Below are positions 6,601 to 11,242 of a stretch of 11,242 nt of DNA, piece after piece. Each line of letters starts with the position of its first letter. Position 1 is the stretch's first letter. This DNA is from Verrucomicrobiota bacterium. Lineage in GTDB: Bacteria > Verrucomicrobiota > Lentisphaeria > Victivallales > Victivallaceae. Both the position numbers and the translations under genes were made by a program. A model generated the notes under the pieces. It was not told the origin of the DNA. It searched no databases and was given only the letters and a program-made list of their open reading frames with translations. The stretch spans positions 1 through 11,242 of the forward strand of contig JAEWSS010000326.1 of NCBI GenBank assembly GCA_023459755.1, read 5' to 3'.

Positions 6601-8807
6601 TCGTAATTTTCCGCAGCTCCTGAAGCGGAGTTCGTTACTGAAACCAGATCGCCGTCCTCGGAATATTTATAGCTGATTGTCGTTCCGGAATTATCGTGAA
6701 TGCTCGTAATGTATCCAGTCGCCGTGTCGCGCGAAATCACCAGATATTCGCCGGTCACGGAATTGGTCAATCGGATTAATCTGCCGCTGGTGTCGTAAGA
6801 ACACGAAATACGCTCGTTTGTTTTACTCGTAACGCTCAACAGCCGTCCGTTGGCGTCGAACTGTTTTACCGTACCGTTCGCCTCGGTGAGTTTGTATCCG
6901 GTATTGTTGGTCTTCATCATAGAACCGTCACCGTTCACCGTTTGATAGCTGTTGGTATAGGTCGGCTGATAGAGGCGCGCATTCTCCCCTTCAATGAGCG
7001 TTAGATCGCCGTCGGAGTCAACAGAGAGTTTCACGTCCCAGTTGCAGCTCCAGCCGTAACCGAAGGAGCCCTCCGCATTGCGCCCGATCAGATCGGAAGC
7101 ATAAGTGCGGGTGAATTTCATCGCCAGTGTGCCGATGTTTTTGACAATATCCGTCGCTTCGGCAAGGTCGTTGAACGGTTGCATCGTGCCGGATTTCTGC
7201 ATCACCTCAAACGCCAGCAGTTCCGAAGTCGAACTGACGAAAGCGCGGTTGCCAAGCTCATTCAAATATTGCAGGTTGCCGACCACCATTTGGTAATAGC
7301 CGCCCCATGTGCCGCCGAACTCAATGGTAAACGCTTCGGTCATTGCGCTTTCAAATCCGGTTGAATATAGGTTGTTTGCAAAAACCTTGCTCCAGTCCAG
7401 CGGTGTCGTGTCGTCGGAATAAAGGCAGGTTACGTTCCAGTTGATATGGGAGTCTCCGAAATCCCAGTCATCCGTTCGCCAGCCGGTATAGGTGATTGGA
7501 ATGCGGATGCTTTCTCCGGGCCGGATGGTTCCGGCATTTTCTCCGCTGACAAAGAACGACAGCGAATCGGAGAATCCCGCCGGAATGCTCGACACCCAGA
7601 ACCCCTGATTGACTTTGGAACTGTCGAGCGTCAGAATCGCGCCCATGGTCTCCGAACCGTCCGCATGCGATTGAGTCGGAGTGAAGAACACCAGCGGCGC
7701 GTCAATTGCGGTGGTTCCGGTATTGGAACAGGTTAGATAGAGTGTTGAAACCGCATGTCGTCCAACGGTTCCCGGCGCGTAGAACGAATACTCGAATTTG
7801 CCTTGGCCGGGGCCGGTGATGTTGACTGCGTTTTCGCTTGTCACGGTGGTTTCGTCGATGAGTTTCACGGTATATTCGCCGTTGGCGAGAGTATCCGCGC
7901 CGACTGTGACTACAAGCGTTGAGCTTCCGGAATATAAAATGCTTTCCGGTGTGAATTCATTGCCGGCCGCATCGATAAGCGTGACGGCGGTGGATTTTGT
8001 GAAGTTGGTTCCGTTGACGGTCAGCGTGATTGCGGAAGTGTTGTCCTGCGAGGACTGCATGATTTTGTCGATGGCGAGCGGTGATTTTTCCGCCGTCAGG
8101 GTGTAGTCGAATGACTCCGAAACTCCTTTGGCGTAGACCATCACATAGACGTTGCGGGCAGCGATGCCGCCGGATAGCCGCAGCGTCCCGTCGGTGATGC
8201 GCTGAAGTTTGGTGTCATATTTTTCTCTGGTCGGGGCGTATCCATAACCGACATAAATTTCCATATTGGCCGCATCGCTCAAACTGTCAAGCGAAACATT
8301 GACGGATTCGCCGGCATTCTGAGTGAATTTATAGACGGCGAAATCGCCGGACATCGTCACCTTTTCCGTTACGGCGGCGCCAAGCGTCAGCGACGGGATC
8401 GTGACGGTGATTCGTGTTGCGATCAGGTTTTGCGCGGCTTCGGCGGCGGAGACGCCGGAATCCTCGTCATGATAGATATCGGAACGCACGAGAAGATAGT
8501 AACTTCCCTCCGCCGCGCCGGAAAGCGCGATATTCGCGCTGCCGGAAAGCGTTTGCCCCGCCGGCAGCCCGTTATTGTGGGTATATGTCGCCAGCAGGGT
8601 GTCGGAAATGTTCCACTTGTCGTCAACTGACAGATACACGCCGTCCGTCCAGCTTCCGGAAAGCGCACTGCCGCTTTCGTTGGCGATATTCCACGAATTG
8701 ACCAGACGGTTCAAGATTCTGCCGCCGGGTGCGGGGAACGCGGAACGCTTTGCCGCGAAATGCACCGCCTGCCAGCTCTGCACCGCGAATTGTCCGGCGA
8801 AGATCAT
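654..8807 (-). CDS. Giant multidomain RHS/YD-repeat surface protein, 5'-truncated
   Basis: A single frame of 2717 codons. Approximate domain order by residue: 36-130 CARDB-like, beginning inside its first strand (SWNIANESG, SWTDGVYLS); 140-237 PPC-like; 238-320 IPT/TIG-like; 330-560 further beta-rich modules; 575-590 start of the RHS shell (FGYGW); 640-1557 about 30 YD repeats; 1558-1635 RHS core; 1636-1790 probable papain-like domain; 1800-2045 two PKD-like domains; 2055-2238 a 'DPND...FEND' module; 2238-2325 FN3-like; 2330-2717 Gly-rich bead domain. This architecture points to a secreted, cell-surface adhesin or RHS delivery shell. No signal peptide is present because the 5' end is missing: residues 1-35 are antisense to the 4Fe-4S gene and look artefactual, so authentic coding starts near 8705. 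No immunity gene is evident downstream. Whether this truncated copy is expressed is uncertain. Confidence 0.85.
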   Translation of the reverse strand: MIFAGQFAVQSWQAVHFAAKRSAFPAPGGRILNRLVNSWNIANESGSALSGSWTDGVYLSVDDKWNISDTLLATYTHNNGLPAGQTLSGSANIALSGAAEGSYYLLVRSDIYHDEDSGVSAAEAAQNLIATRITVTIPSLTLGAAVTEKVTMSGDFAVYKFTQNAGESVNVSLDSLSDAANMEIYVGYGYAPTREKYDTKLQRITDGTLRLSGGIAARNVYVMVYAKGVSESFDYTLTAEKSPLAIDKIMQSSQDNTSAITLTVNGTNFTKSTAVTLIDAAGNEFTPESILYSGSSTLVVTVGADTLANGEYTVKLIDETTVTSENAVNITGPGQGKFEYSFYAPGTVGRHAVSTLYLTCSNTGTTAIDAPLVFFTPTQSHADGSETMGAILTLDSSKVNQGFWVSSIPAGFSDSLSFFVSGENAGTIRPGESIRIPITYTGWRTDDWDFGDSHINWNVTCLYSDDTTPLDWSKVFANNLYSTGFESAMTEAFTIEFGGTWGGYYQMVVGNLQYLNELGNRAFVSSTSELLAFEVMQKSGTMQPFNDLAEATDIVKNIGTLAMKFTRTYASDLIGRNAEGSFGYGWSCNWDVKLSVDSDGDLTLIEGENARLYQPTYTNSYQTVNGDGSMMKTNNTGYKLTEANGTVKQFDANGRLLSVTSKTNERISCSYDTSGRLIRLTNSVTGEYLVISRDTATGYITSIHDNSGTTISYKYSEDGDLVSVTNSASGAAENYEYFATLEHSLTKYTTADGQVENYSYDAAGRLTSVTRGGKTITLVYGDAGDVKLTSSDGGAVTLYYNTDGNIAKIKNDITGELYTYTFDKDGRFASGKDSAGNALSSIFTFSDFEFNVGYSGNLDFSNLQFNAIYAPKSNQNYYVVDDITYYKTDAEGNILGQNDVAGEYYVAGYDSEENLVSYQYLKDGVTTTYTLTDEGGYKIDVDDPSRYFVIDNIKYFKKDMAGNVLPQSDTTTDCYIMGYDADGNRVYYSVTRNGETSGCNYNSSGQLISETAPDGGITTYTYNADGSKASALYADGTLYTYNADGTIASLKDAAGKVTSYTYDANGHVSAIISGGVTELYTYDEAGSLTGYTDARGNVYSYTYNADGVRTSETVNGKTTSYTIDANGNRASVTNPAGETSFYLYNDSGALTKFTDANGNVTEYIYNADNALTKISYQDGTFESYTYDADGNLSAWTGRGGQTATYTVDANGNYSNVAYSDGRNIAYTYNADGYTLTANDISFNYDASGNLTRQSYTDGRSIAYTYDADGRVLSYSDELGHAVNYTYTVNGGYDKLTDESGALIIDYDYDADGRLVKESKGNGSYTTYSYNSYGEVTAIDNYTTAGKLENYRHYTYDTEVSRVAMETESGAWAYTYDVNNQLTGAIFTDDSGAVTQNLAYTYDAMGNRLTATENGITTTYTYNNLNQIVSANGFTYVYDANGNLLEDEKRTCTWTADNRVATETLKSTGQTWTYGYDALGNRISSATNGVTTSWTVDRNGNIIAEYADGAWNRTYYQGNLLSGFTDRNGGEYYFNADALGTTVSVSGADGAAVNTYSYDPWGNVLAATEGVANDFTYVGGYGLMQNDSGTYFVRARNYDPETGRWISPDPIGISGGDNLYAYCNNNTVTNFDVNGCHTGIYIDDTGTGVWHAAMNVNHNRLSSQIGIDNITAQAPLFPSSSASHAWDYDANSKYKSFSIYADQKMEEKMSAYIVDFNKSSFSSIWAINWCSLAVGRALETAKYSVPFGFRIFGPANSLFDKSAGSNSPSMLLKFLKSYDFIDQQNAKAKADLGEGTGDYDVSGNTYTFRYNAFPEFAIIKEKSKEYDEKGVLLVTLDGSESQDKVGFNQKDGQFGIGSYIWFELEKNEDTGKYRYKKSIGTESSLPVSVTYEEKVKYVGLAVADKQYAGNTAGVRISDGLGIWNVAVTTIAYDDVAPIANAGDNQSYSFTGENDNSHSFSVNGLASQAFGKNNAIGKYIWSLGDDNDSGRTITVNRIKEADGSYCYEWTYGSVRVAAGNSFTIKLTVVDADGEISKNTAAVTLSVTSDTSGSVDPNDKTVSEGAGEKGFVTAGAQLSYKVEFENDPEFATAPAQWVRVFDTLDSAKYDLDSFELRNFCIAGNYFEVGDGRDSYNGTVKLKVLDYTVTATISINLVTDEETGITQLVAEFMGVDPESGFMLQDLQNGLLPINDSIGTGEGYINYTINAKSDLSSGTEITNTAKIYFDFNDPIETPTTLNTVDSDLPEIAGLDGVLTTISWSGKDATSGIAGYDVEYRLAGGKSWTRWLTLSPLVSAEFIAEAALYQFRVRANDLAGNIGAWSDTLEHNTNFKFTDFFGTVDASGNCSLNAKSIRVKGIIAAAKTDIAGGVSAFVALNAEASPCNVYGGGNDVSVGGAIALTISAGGYTGVIYGGSRAVSKSVAIHDVNLTINTIAQSDNQKLIAAGKGTSAWVVGGGTAVGEMLTANDIAISVNGATISRVVGGAQAQNSGVTATVKSVKISIENSTIASDIFGGGYAYDGGVSTVLGDTEIKISASSVVTVLGNIYGGGANPAHSIKGGASLVKGNSTITFTGLGENLTLGTVSGDGVITGTVSGMRTLAFDNFNGEFSANLKNFDAVSFSGSSNVTYGGDFEFSTIKVEYGSYAEGFGFADGDKLLKIEVANSTSGFDLMAVDDTATLDGLQIEIYNNDALLCSFEYGQSKNGYSIEEKNGVLSLLV
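657..1820 (-). other. C-terminal Gly-Gly-Gly bead domain of the RHS protein
   Basis: Residues about 2330-2717. From about 2380 to 2560 short glycine beads recur at irregular spacing of about 25-45 residues: VYGGGND, IYGGSRA, VVGGGTA, VVGGAQA, IFGGGYA and IYGGGAN. Between them lie Val/Ile/Thr/Ser strands such as ISVNGATISR and VKISIENSTI. This is the look of a beta-solenoid, as in secreted adhesins. The last 150 or so residues (from LAFDNFNGEF to the end) form a separate, bead-free beta-rich tail that may be a sorting or attachment domain. No LPXTG or other known sorting signal is seen. Confidence 0.55.
2690..3965 (-). other. AT-rich module inside the RHS gene
   Basis: By hand count, 3661-3720 has 17 G/C of 60 and 3481-3540 has 21 of 60, while 4081-4140 in the adjacent RHS core has 36 of 60. 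Codon choice shifts with it, with many A/T-ending codons. The left edge falls near 2690 and the right edge at the end of the RHS core near 3965, so the block carries the papain-like domain and the two PKD-like domains (about residues 1614-2040). The pattern suggests that this segment was acquired separately from the flanking coding sequence. No flanking direct repeats were found by eye. Confidence 0.55.
3438..3902 (-). other. Probable permuted papain-like (NlpC/P60- or LRAT-type) domain directly after the RHS core
   Basis: Residues about 1636-1790 begin HTGIYIDDTG and continue VWHAAMN, then about 80 residues later have AINWCSLAVGRAL. The order His (H1636, also H1650) before Cys (C1729, in an N-x-C-S-x-x-V setting) is that of circularly permuted papain-like enzymes such as the YiiX and LRAT-like families. 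Those hydrolyse amide or ester bonds in peptides or lipids. The position, immediately after the RHS core, is where toxin or effector cargo usually sits. The call is from motif order only: H-x-G-I-Y, a second His motif, and a Cys at the start of a predicted helix. The substrate cannot be told. It could also be an inactive or structural domain. Confidence 0.45.
3903..4136 (-). other. RHS core (RHS-associated conserved domain)
   Basis: Residues about 1558-1635 carry the hallmark motifs in order: YDPWGNVL, then GGYGLMQNDSGTYFVRAR, NYDPETGRWISPDPIG and ISGGDNLYAYCNNN, ending FDVNGCH. In RHS proteins this segment seals the cage and contains aspartates of a self-cleaving aspartyl protease; variable C-terminal domains follow it. 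Here the usual final DPxG is DVNG, with Asp kept and Pro lost. The composition changes to AT-rich immediately afterwards, which is typical of an RHS C-terminal exchange point. Confidence 0.9.
4137..6890 (-). repeat. RHS/YD-repeat array within the giant protein
   Basis: About 30 degenerate units of the form YTY(N/D)A(D/N)G.....T occur between about residues 640 and 1557, for example YTYNADGTIASL, YTYDANGHVSAI and YTYDADGNLSAW. They are visible in the DNA too, as recurring variants of gccgtcggcattgtaggtgta (near 5113, 5488, 5672 and 5730). In known RHS/Tc toxins and teneurins such repeats build a hollow beta-cage that encloses a C-terminal cargo. Spacing is irregular near 5760-6180, where a different 70-residue module is inserted. 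Confidence 0.9.
5760..6179 (-). repeat. Tandem duplication of a 70-residue module inside the YD-repeat array
   Basis: Two adjacent units exactly 70 codons apart start at 6179 (YYVVDDITYYKTDAEGNILG) and 5969 (YFVIDNIKYFKKDMAGNVLP). They share a Y-(Y/F)-V-(V/I)-D-(D/N)-I-x-Y-(Y/F)-K pattern, then D-x-x-GN-(I/V)-L-x-Q, and a later GYD...N.V. Similarity is clear over the first 45 or so residues and fades toward the ends, where the second copy returns to YD-like sequence. The copies have diverged at DNA level, so the duplication is not recent. I do not recognise the module as a named domain. Confidence 0.7.
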
Positions 8808-9186
8808 CGTTCCGGCTCCCGGCGGCGGCGGCCCGGTGTCGCTGGATTTGAGCCGCGGCGCGTGTCAATTTGACTGCAACCGCTGTTCGCAACTCTGCCC
8901 GACCGGAGCGATTCTTCCGCTGACGCTGGCCGCGAAACAGCAAACGAAAATCGCGGAGGCGAAATTCAATCCGCGAAACTGCATCGTCTTTCAGGAGGGG
9001 GAACCATGCGGCAAATGTGCCGGGGTTTGTCCGGTTCACGCGATTTCGCTTCGCAGAAACGGAACGCCGCGCCCGGTCGATACCGCGCTCTGCATCGGTT
9101 GCGGCGCGTGCCAAAACGTCTGTCCGGCGCAGGAAAAAGCGATGACCGTTCATGAAATTGAAACTCAGATTCGACTGGAGGCGTGA
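8575..9186 (+). CDS. Four-cluster 4Fe-4S ferredoxin-type protein (NapG/MauM-like), N-terminus missing
   Basis: The open frame is 203 codons. From about residue 46 it matches the C-terminal half of large ferredoxin-type electron-transfer proteins, starting at the signature LPPGAGNAERF. Four cysteine sets are seen: C63/C66/C69/C73-P, C97/C101/C104/C108-P, C136 with C145/C148/C152-P, and C173/C176/C179/C183-P. That makes up to four 4Fe-4S clusters, for passing electrons between redox partners. The first 42 or so residues are antisense to the RHS gene and resemble no ferredoxin, so the usual N-terminal part (Tat signal or membrane-anchored region in relatives) is absent. ATG 8575 is the frame's only ATG before the domain; a TTG at 8698 would give a 163-residue form. 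It heads the rightward operon with tatA, tatC and an exported oxidoreductase. Function of the truncated copy is doubtful. Confidence 0.75.
   Translation: MWVYVASRVSEMFHLSSTDRYTPSVQLPESALPLSLAIFHELTRRFKILPPGAGNAERFAAKCTACQLCTANCPAKIIVPAPGGGGPVSLDLSRGACQFDCNRCSQLCPTGAILPLTLAAKQQTKIAEAKFNPRNCIVFQEGEPCGKCAGVCPVHAISLRRNGTPRPVDTALCIGCGACQNVCPAQEKAMTVHEIETQIRLEA
8700..8712. other. Breakpoint where two opposed genes are both 5'-truncated
   Basis: On the minus strand recognisable CARDB-like sequence (SWNIANESG) begins near 8702-8705 with nothing authentic upstream. On the plus strand the recognisable ferredoxin sequence (ILPPGAGNAERF) begins near 8707-8712. Both families normally have long N-terminal extensions. 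The two truncations therefore meet within about a dozen bases, and each frame runs on as a meaningless antisense extension. No transposase, terminal inverted repeat or obvious target duplication is visible at the point. It is either a real recombination junction or a chimeric assembly join. Confidence 0.65.
9177..9181 (+). promoter_or_regulatory. Ribosome binding site for the LarE-like mini-ORF
   Basis: A perfect GGAGG lies nine bases upstream of ATG 9191, overlapping the last codons of the 4Fe-4S gene. It is the main reason to take the mini-ORF seriously and implies translational coupling to the ferredoxin gene. Confidence 0.5.
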
Positions 9187-9190
9187 TACG

Positions 9191-9295
9191 ATGGACCACT
9201 ATAAAGACCTCGGCTTTCAATTTGTCACCCTTGATCTGGCGGGCTTCCATTCGGGATGCTTCGATCAACCAACCCACCCAACGACGGAGGTGTAA
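9191..9295 (+). CDS. 34-residue mini-ORF resembling the C-terminus of LarE (sulfur transferase)
   Basis: The ORF begins at ATG 9191 with GGAGG upstream, four bases after the 4Fe-4S stop codon. It ends at TAA 9293-9295, one base before the tatA ATG. Its sequence, LGFQFVTLDLAGFHSG, resembles the conserved tail of the ATP-dependent sacrificial sulfur transferase LarE, recalled as 'GF-x-YVTLDLxGYRSGSMNE'. LarE is normally about 270 residues with a PP-loop ATPase domain, none of which is present here. Its Arg before Ser-Gly is His in this copy, and the terminal SMNE is replaced by CFDQPTH. So it is either a relic of a deleted larE gene or a small peptide that happens to keep this tail. Its in-frame stop lies next to the tatA ribosome binding site, so it may also serve translational coupling. 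The similarity is from memory and unscored. Confidence 0.45.
   Translation: MDHYKDLGFQFVTLDLAGFHSGCFDQPTHPTTEV
9286..9290 (+). promoter_or_regulatory. Ribosome binding site for tatA
   Basis: GGAGG lies six bases upstream of ATG 9297, within the last codons of the mini-ORF. It supports this start over the in-frame ATG at 9183, whose 38 extra residues do not resemble TatA. Confidence 0.7.
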
Positions 9296-9296
9296 C

Positions 9297-9515
9297 ATGT
9301 CACTCGGATTTACGGAAATCATTCTGATCGCGCTCTTTGTATTGCTCATTTTCGGAGCGAAACGCATCCCCGAACTCGCGCGGGCGTTCGGTCGTGCGTC
9401 ATATGAATTCAAGAAAGCGAAAAACGCTCTGGCCGGCGAGAGTCAGGAACTGATCGACGCGGCGGAAAAGTCCGCCGAAAAAGAAGATAAAAAAGCAGAA
9501 AAAAAGAACGCATGA
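9297..9515 (+). CDS. tatA: Sec-independent protein translocase subunit TatA
   Basis: 72 residues, the usual size of TatA. The N-terminus MSLGFTEIILIALFVLLIFG is a short transmembrane helix. It is followed by the hinge and amphipathic helix FGAKRIPELARAFGRASYEFKKA, the family hallmark (FG-x3-PEL...G...FKKA), and then an acidic/basic, Lys/Glu-rich cytoplasmic tail (EKSAEKEDKKAEKKNA). TatA oligomers form the protein-conducting element of the twin-arginine system, which exports folded cofactor-containing proteins. I see only one TatA-type gene and no TatB, which suggests a minimal TatA-TatC system. The start at 9297 is chosen for its GGAGG and because the longer frame from 9183 adds non-TatA sequence. 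Its stop overlaps the tatC start (ATGA). Confidence 0.92.
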   Translation: MSLGFTEIILIALFVLLIFGAKRIPELARAFGRASYEFKKAKNALAGESQELIDAAEKSAEKEDKKAEKKNA

Positions 9516-10222
9516 GCGAAAACGATAACACGTTGATCTCCCATCTGGAAGCGCTGCGCCGTACGCTGATCGCCTGCGTTGCGGTCACGGCGCTGGCGTA
9601 TCCGGTCGGATTCTTCGTGTCGCCGTATGTCATCAACTTTCTCGTGCAGTGGAGTTTCCCTGAAAGCATCGGAAAACTTCACTACTTCGCTCCGATGGAG
9701 GTGTTCTGGGTGCAGTTGAAACTCGCGCTGATTCTGGCGCTCGGCATCGCGTATCCGTGGAACGTATGGCAGCTCTGGCGTTTCCTGCTGCCCGCCTTGT
9801 ACAAGGGCGAACGCAAGGCGCTCGGCTGCTGGGTGGTCTTGGCAACGGTGCTGTTCCTTGGCGGCGTGGCGTTCTGCATCGGTGTGATTCTGCCTTTGCT
9901 GATGAATTTCTCCGGTGGGTTCGCCACGCCGGAACTCCAGCCGATTCTAGGACTTGCAAATTTTTTGAATCTCGCCGGATGGCTGATGCTCTCTTTCGGC
10001 GTGATGTTCCAGTGGCCGGTTCTGGTGCTGCTGGCGGTGCGGTTCGGGGTGATTTCCGCTGAAACCCTTGCAAAGAAGCGCCCGTATATTATGACGGTGA
10101 TTTTGATCGTTGCGGCGATTCTCACTCCGCCTGACGTGGTGAGCCAGATCATGCTGGCCGTACCGACCTGGCTCTTGTTTGAACTTGGATTGTTTTTAGC
10201 CAAACGAATGGAGAAAAAATAG
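9512..10222 (+). CDS. tatC: Twin-arginine translocase receptor subunit TatC
   Basis: 236 residues, typical for TatC. Hallmarks are the N-terminal SHLEALRRTL (residues 10-19; family H-x2-ELR-x-R), PMEVFWVQLK (61-70), PWNVWQLWRFLLPALYKGER (82-101), with E100 matching the essential Glu of E. coli TatC, and the C-terminal LTPPDVVSQ. Six membrane helices are expected and visible as hydrophobic blocks at about 17-41, 66-90, 104-130, 150-176, 188-205 and 207-230. TatC recognises the RR signal of the substrate and recruits TatA. It overlaps tatA by four bases (ATGA) and has no clear ribosome binding site of its own, so it is probably translationally coupled to tatA. The next gene starts two bases after its stop. 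Confidence 0.94.
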   Translation: MSENDNTLISHLEALRRTLIACVAVTALAYPVGFFVSPYVINFLVQWSFPESIGKLHYFAPMEVFWVQLKLALILALGIAYPWNVWQLWRFLLPALYKGERKALGCWVVLATVLFLGGVAFCIGVILPLLMNFSGGFATPELQPILGLANFLNLAGWLMLSFGVMFQWPVLVLLAVRFGVISAETLAKKRPYIMTVILIVAAILTPPDVVSQIMLAVPTWLLFELGLFLAKRMEKK

Positions 10223-10223
10223 A

Positions 10224-11242
10224 ATGAACCGACGTGATTTTTTGAAAAGCGCACTGACATTGGCCGCTCTTGCCCCGATGACCCGCCTCGCGGCGAAGGC
10301 CGGAGCGGACGGTGACAAGGCAACCGACATTGCCGAAGGCGGACAGGTCACCCGCCGACGCTATAAAAATACCGGGATGACCCTGCCGCTGCTCGGTTTC
10401 GGTTGTATGCGCCTTCCGCAGATTTCCCCGGATAACCCGGCAGTTGACGATGCCACCGTTCAGAAAATGGTTGACAGGGCAATGAAAGGCGGCTGCAATT
10501 ATTTTGATACCGCCTACATGTATCACGACGGCGAAAGCGAACGCTGTCTTGGCAGACTGCTGAAAGCGTATCCGCGGGATTCTTATTATCTTACGGATAA
10601 AATGCCCGCATGGTTTGCAAAGAACTCCGGCGACATTGAGCGCATTTTCAAGGAACAGCTTGCCCGCTGCGGAACCGACTATTTTGATTTTTATATGCTG
10701 CATGCGCTGGATGCGAACAACTGGGCGCTGTCTGAAAAGTTCAAGGCATACGAGTTTCTGGAACGGATGAAAAAAGAAGGAAAAATACGAAAACTGGGCT
10801 TCTCATTTCACGATTCGCCCGAAGTCCTTCAGAAAATCGTTGATGCCAGGCAGTGGGATTTTGCCCAGATACAGCTTAATTATCTTGACTGGGAGCTTTA
10901 TCGCTCACGCGAACAGTATGAAATTCTGACCAAGGCGGGGATTCCGGTTATTGTAATGGAGCCTCTGCGCGGCGGTTCGCTCGCCACGTTGAGTCCGGAC
11001 GCGGTTGCCATTTTGAAAAAAGCCGCACCGGACGCGAGTGCGGCGGCATGGGGGCTACGGTATGTTGCAAGTCTGCCCAATGTGCTTTGCGTTCTTTCCG
11101 GTATGTCGCTGCCCGAACACATGGAGGACAACATAAAAACGTTTTCGCCGTTGGCTCCTCTGACCGCCGTCGAACGCGAAACTCTCGACCTCGCGGTCAA
11201 GGAGTATCGCAAACACCTGGCGGTTCCGTGCACCGCCTGCCG
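10224..11242 (+). CDS. Tat-exported aldo/keto reductase with C-terminal ferredoxin motif (partial)
   Basis: Open to the window edge for 339 codons. The N-terminus MNRRDFLKSALTLAAL is a twin-arginine signal (R3R4-x-F-L-K), with an AAKAGA region near residue 23 for cleavage. The aldo/keto reductase TIM-barrel signatures are GFGCMRLP (58-65) and the catalytic tetrad D95, Y100 (FDTAYMY), K126 (TDKMP) and H160 (MLHA). The layout matches the predicted oxidoreductases COG1453, recalled as having a C-terminal 4Fe-4S motif; the window ends in VPCTACR, the start of that cysteine cluster. The reaction is NAD(P)H- or ferredoxin-linked carbonyl or similar reduction, with unknown substrate. GGAG ends ten bases before the ATG, and it starts two bases after tatC. 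Because the Tat system exports folded cofactor proteins, it is the probable substrate of the adjacent TatAC. The remaining C-terminus is outside the window. Confidence 0.88.
   Translation, partial: MNRRDFLKSALTLAALAPMTRLAAKAGADGDKATDIAEGGQVTRRRYKNTGMTLPLLGFGCMRLPQISPDNPAVDDATVQKMVDRAMKGGCNYFDTAYMYHDGESERCLGRLLKAYPRDSYYLTDKMPAWFAKNSGDIERIFKEQLARCGTDYFDFYMLHALDANNWALSEKFKAYEFLERMKKEGKIRKLGFSFHDSPEVLQKIVDARQWDFAQIQLNYLDWELYRSREQYEILTKAGIPVIVMEPLRGGSLATLSPDAVAILKKAAPDASAAAWGLRYVASLPNVLCVLSGMSLPEHMEDNIKTFSPLAPLTAVERETLDLAVKEYRKHLAVPCTAC

Noticed and set aside
4137..6890. The repeat array as a possible CRISPR or noncoding tandem array
   Set aside because: The units are degenerate, have no constant spacer length, and keep a continuous reading frame coding for YD repeats.
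8623..9153. Minus-strand frame of 176 codons opposite the 4Fe-4S gene
   Set aside because: It is antisense to the cysteine-rich ferredoxin region, is Arg-rich and shows no motif. The plus-strand frame has four intact cluster motifs.
9183..9296. Longer N-terminal extension of tatA from an ATG at 9183
   Set aside because: The 38 extra residues do not resemble TatA, they overlap the ferredoxin stop, and the GGAGG sits at the right distance from ATG 9297.

Overview
The window reads like an accessory stretch of a moderately GC-rich bacterial genome. A PVC-group bacterium of the Lentisphaerae/Planctomycetes kind is my best guess. That rests on two things: the modular make-up of the giant protein (CARDB, PPC, RHS, then a 'DPND...FEN' module, an FN3-like domain and a Gly-rich bead domain), and the pairing of an oxidoreductase carrying a Tat signal with a NapG/MauM-type ferredoxin. 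This is recognition from memory, not a database result.

The left part is transcribed leftward. Positions 1-292 hold the start of an unrecognised single-pass membrane protein, with a plausible promoter at 340-367. Positions 368-653 show no supportable gene. From 8807 down to 654 runs one uninterrupted frame for a giant RHS/YD-repeat surface protein. In order it has an incomplete CARDB-like domain, a PPC-like domain, an IPT-like domain and an RHS shell of about 30 YD units, which includes a tandem 70-residue duplication. Then come the RHS core, an AT-rich module with a probable permuted papain-like (NlpC/P60-type) domain, PKD-like domains, a 'DPND...FEN' module, an FN3-like domain and a C-terminal Gly-Gly-Gly bead domain.

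The right part is transcribed rightward and looks like one operon: a four-cluster 4Fe-4S protein, a 34-codon mini-ORF resembling the C-terminus of LarE, tatA, tatC (4-base overlap with tatA) and a Tat-signal aldo/keto reductase cut off by the window edge. The operon would encode a minimal Tat translocase together with a probable exported redox substrate and an iron-sulfur partner.

The oddest point is near 8700-8712. The RHS gene and the 4Fe-4S gene, on opposite strands, both lose their 5' ends at the same place, so each open frame runs on antisense through the other gene. This looks like a rearrangement breakpoint or a chimeric assembly join. The annotated N-termini of both proteins (about 35 and 42 residues) are therefore probably artefacts.
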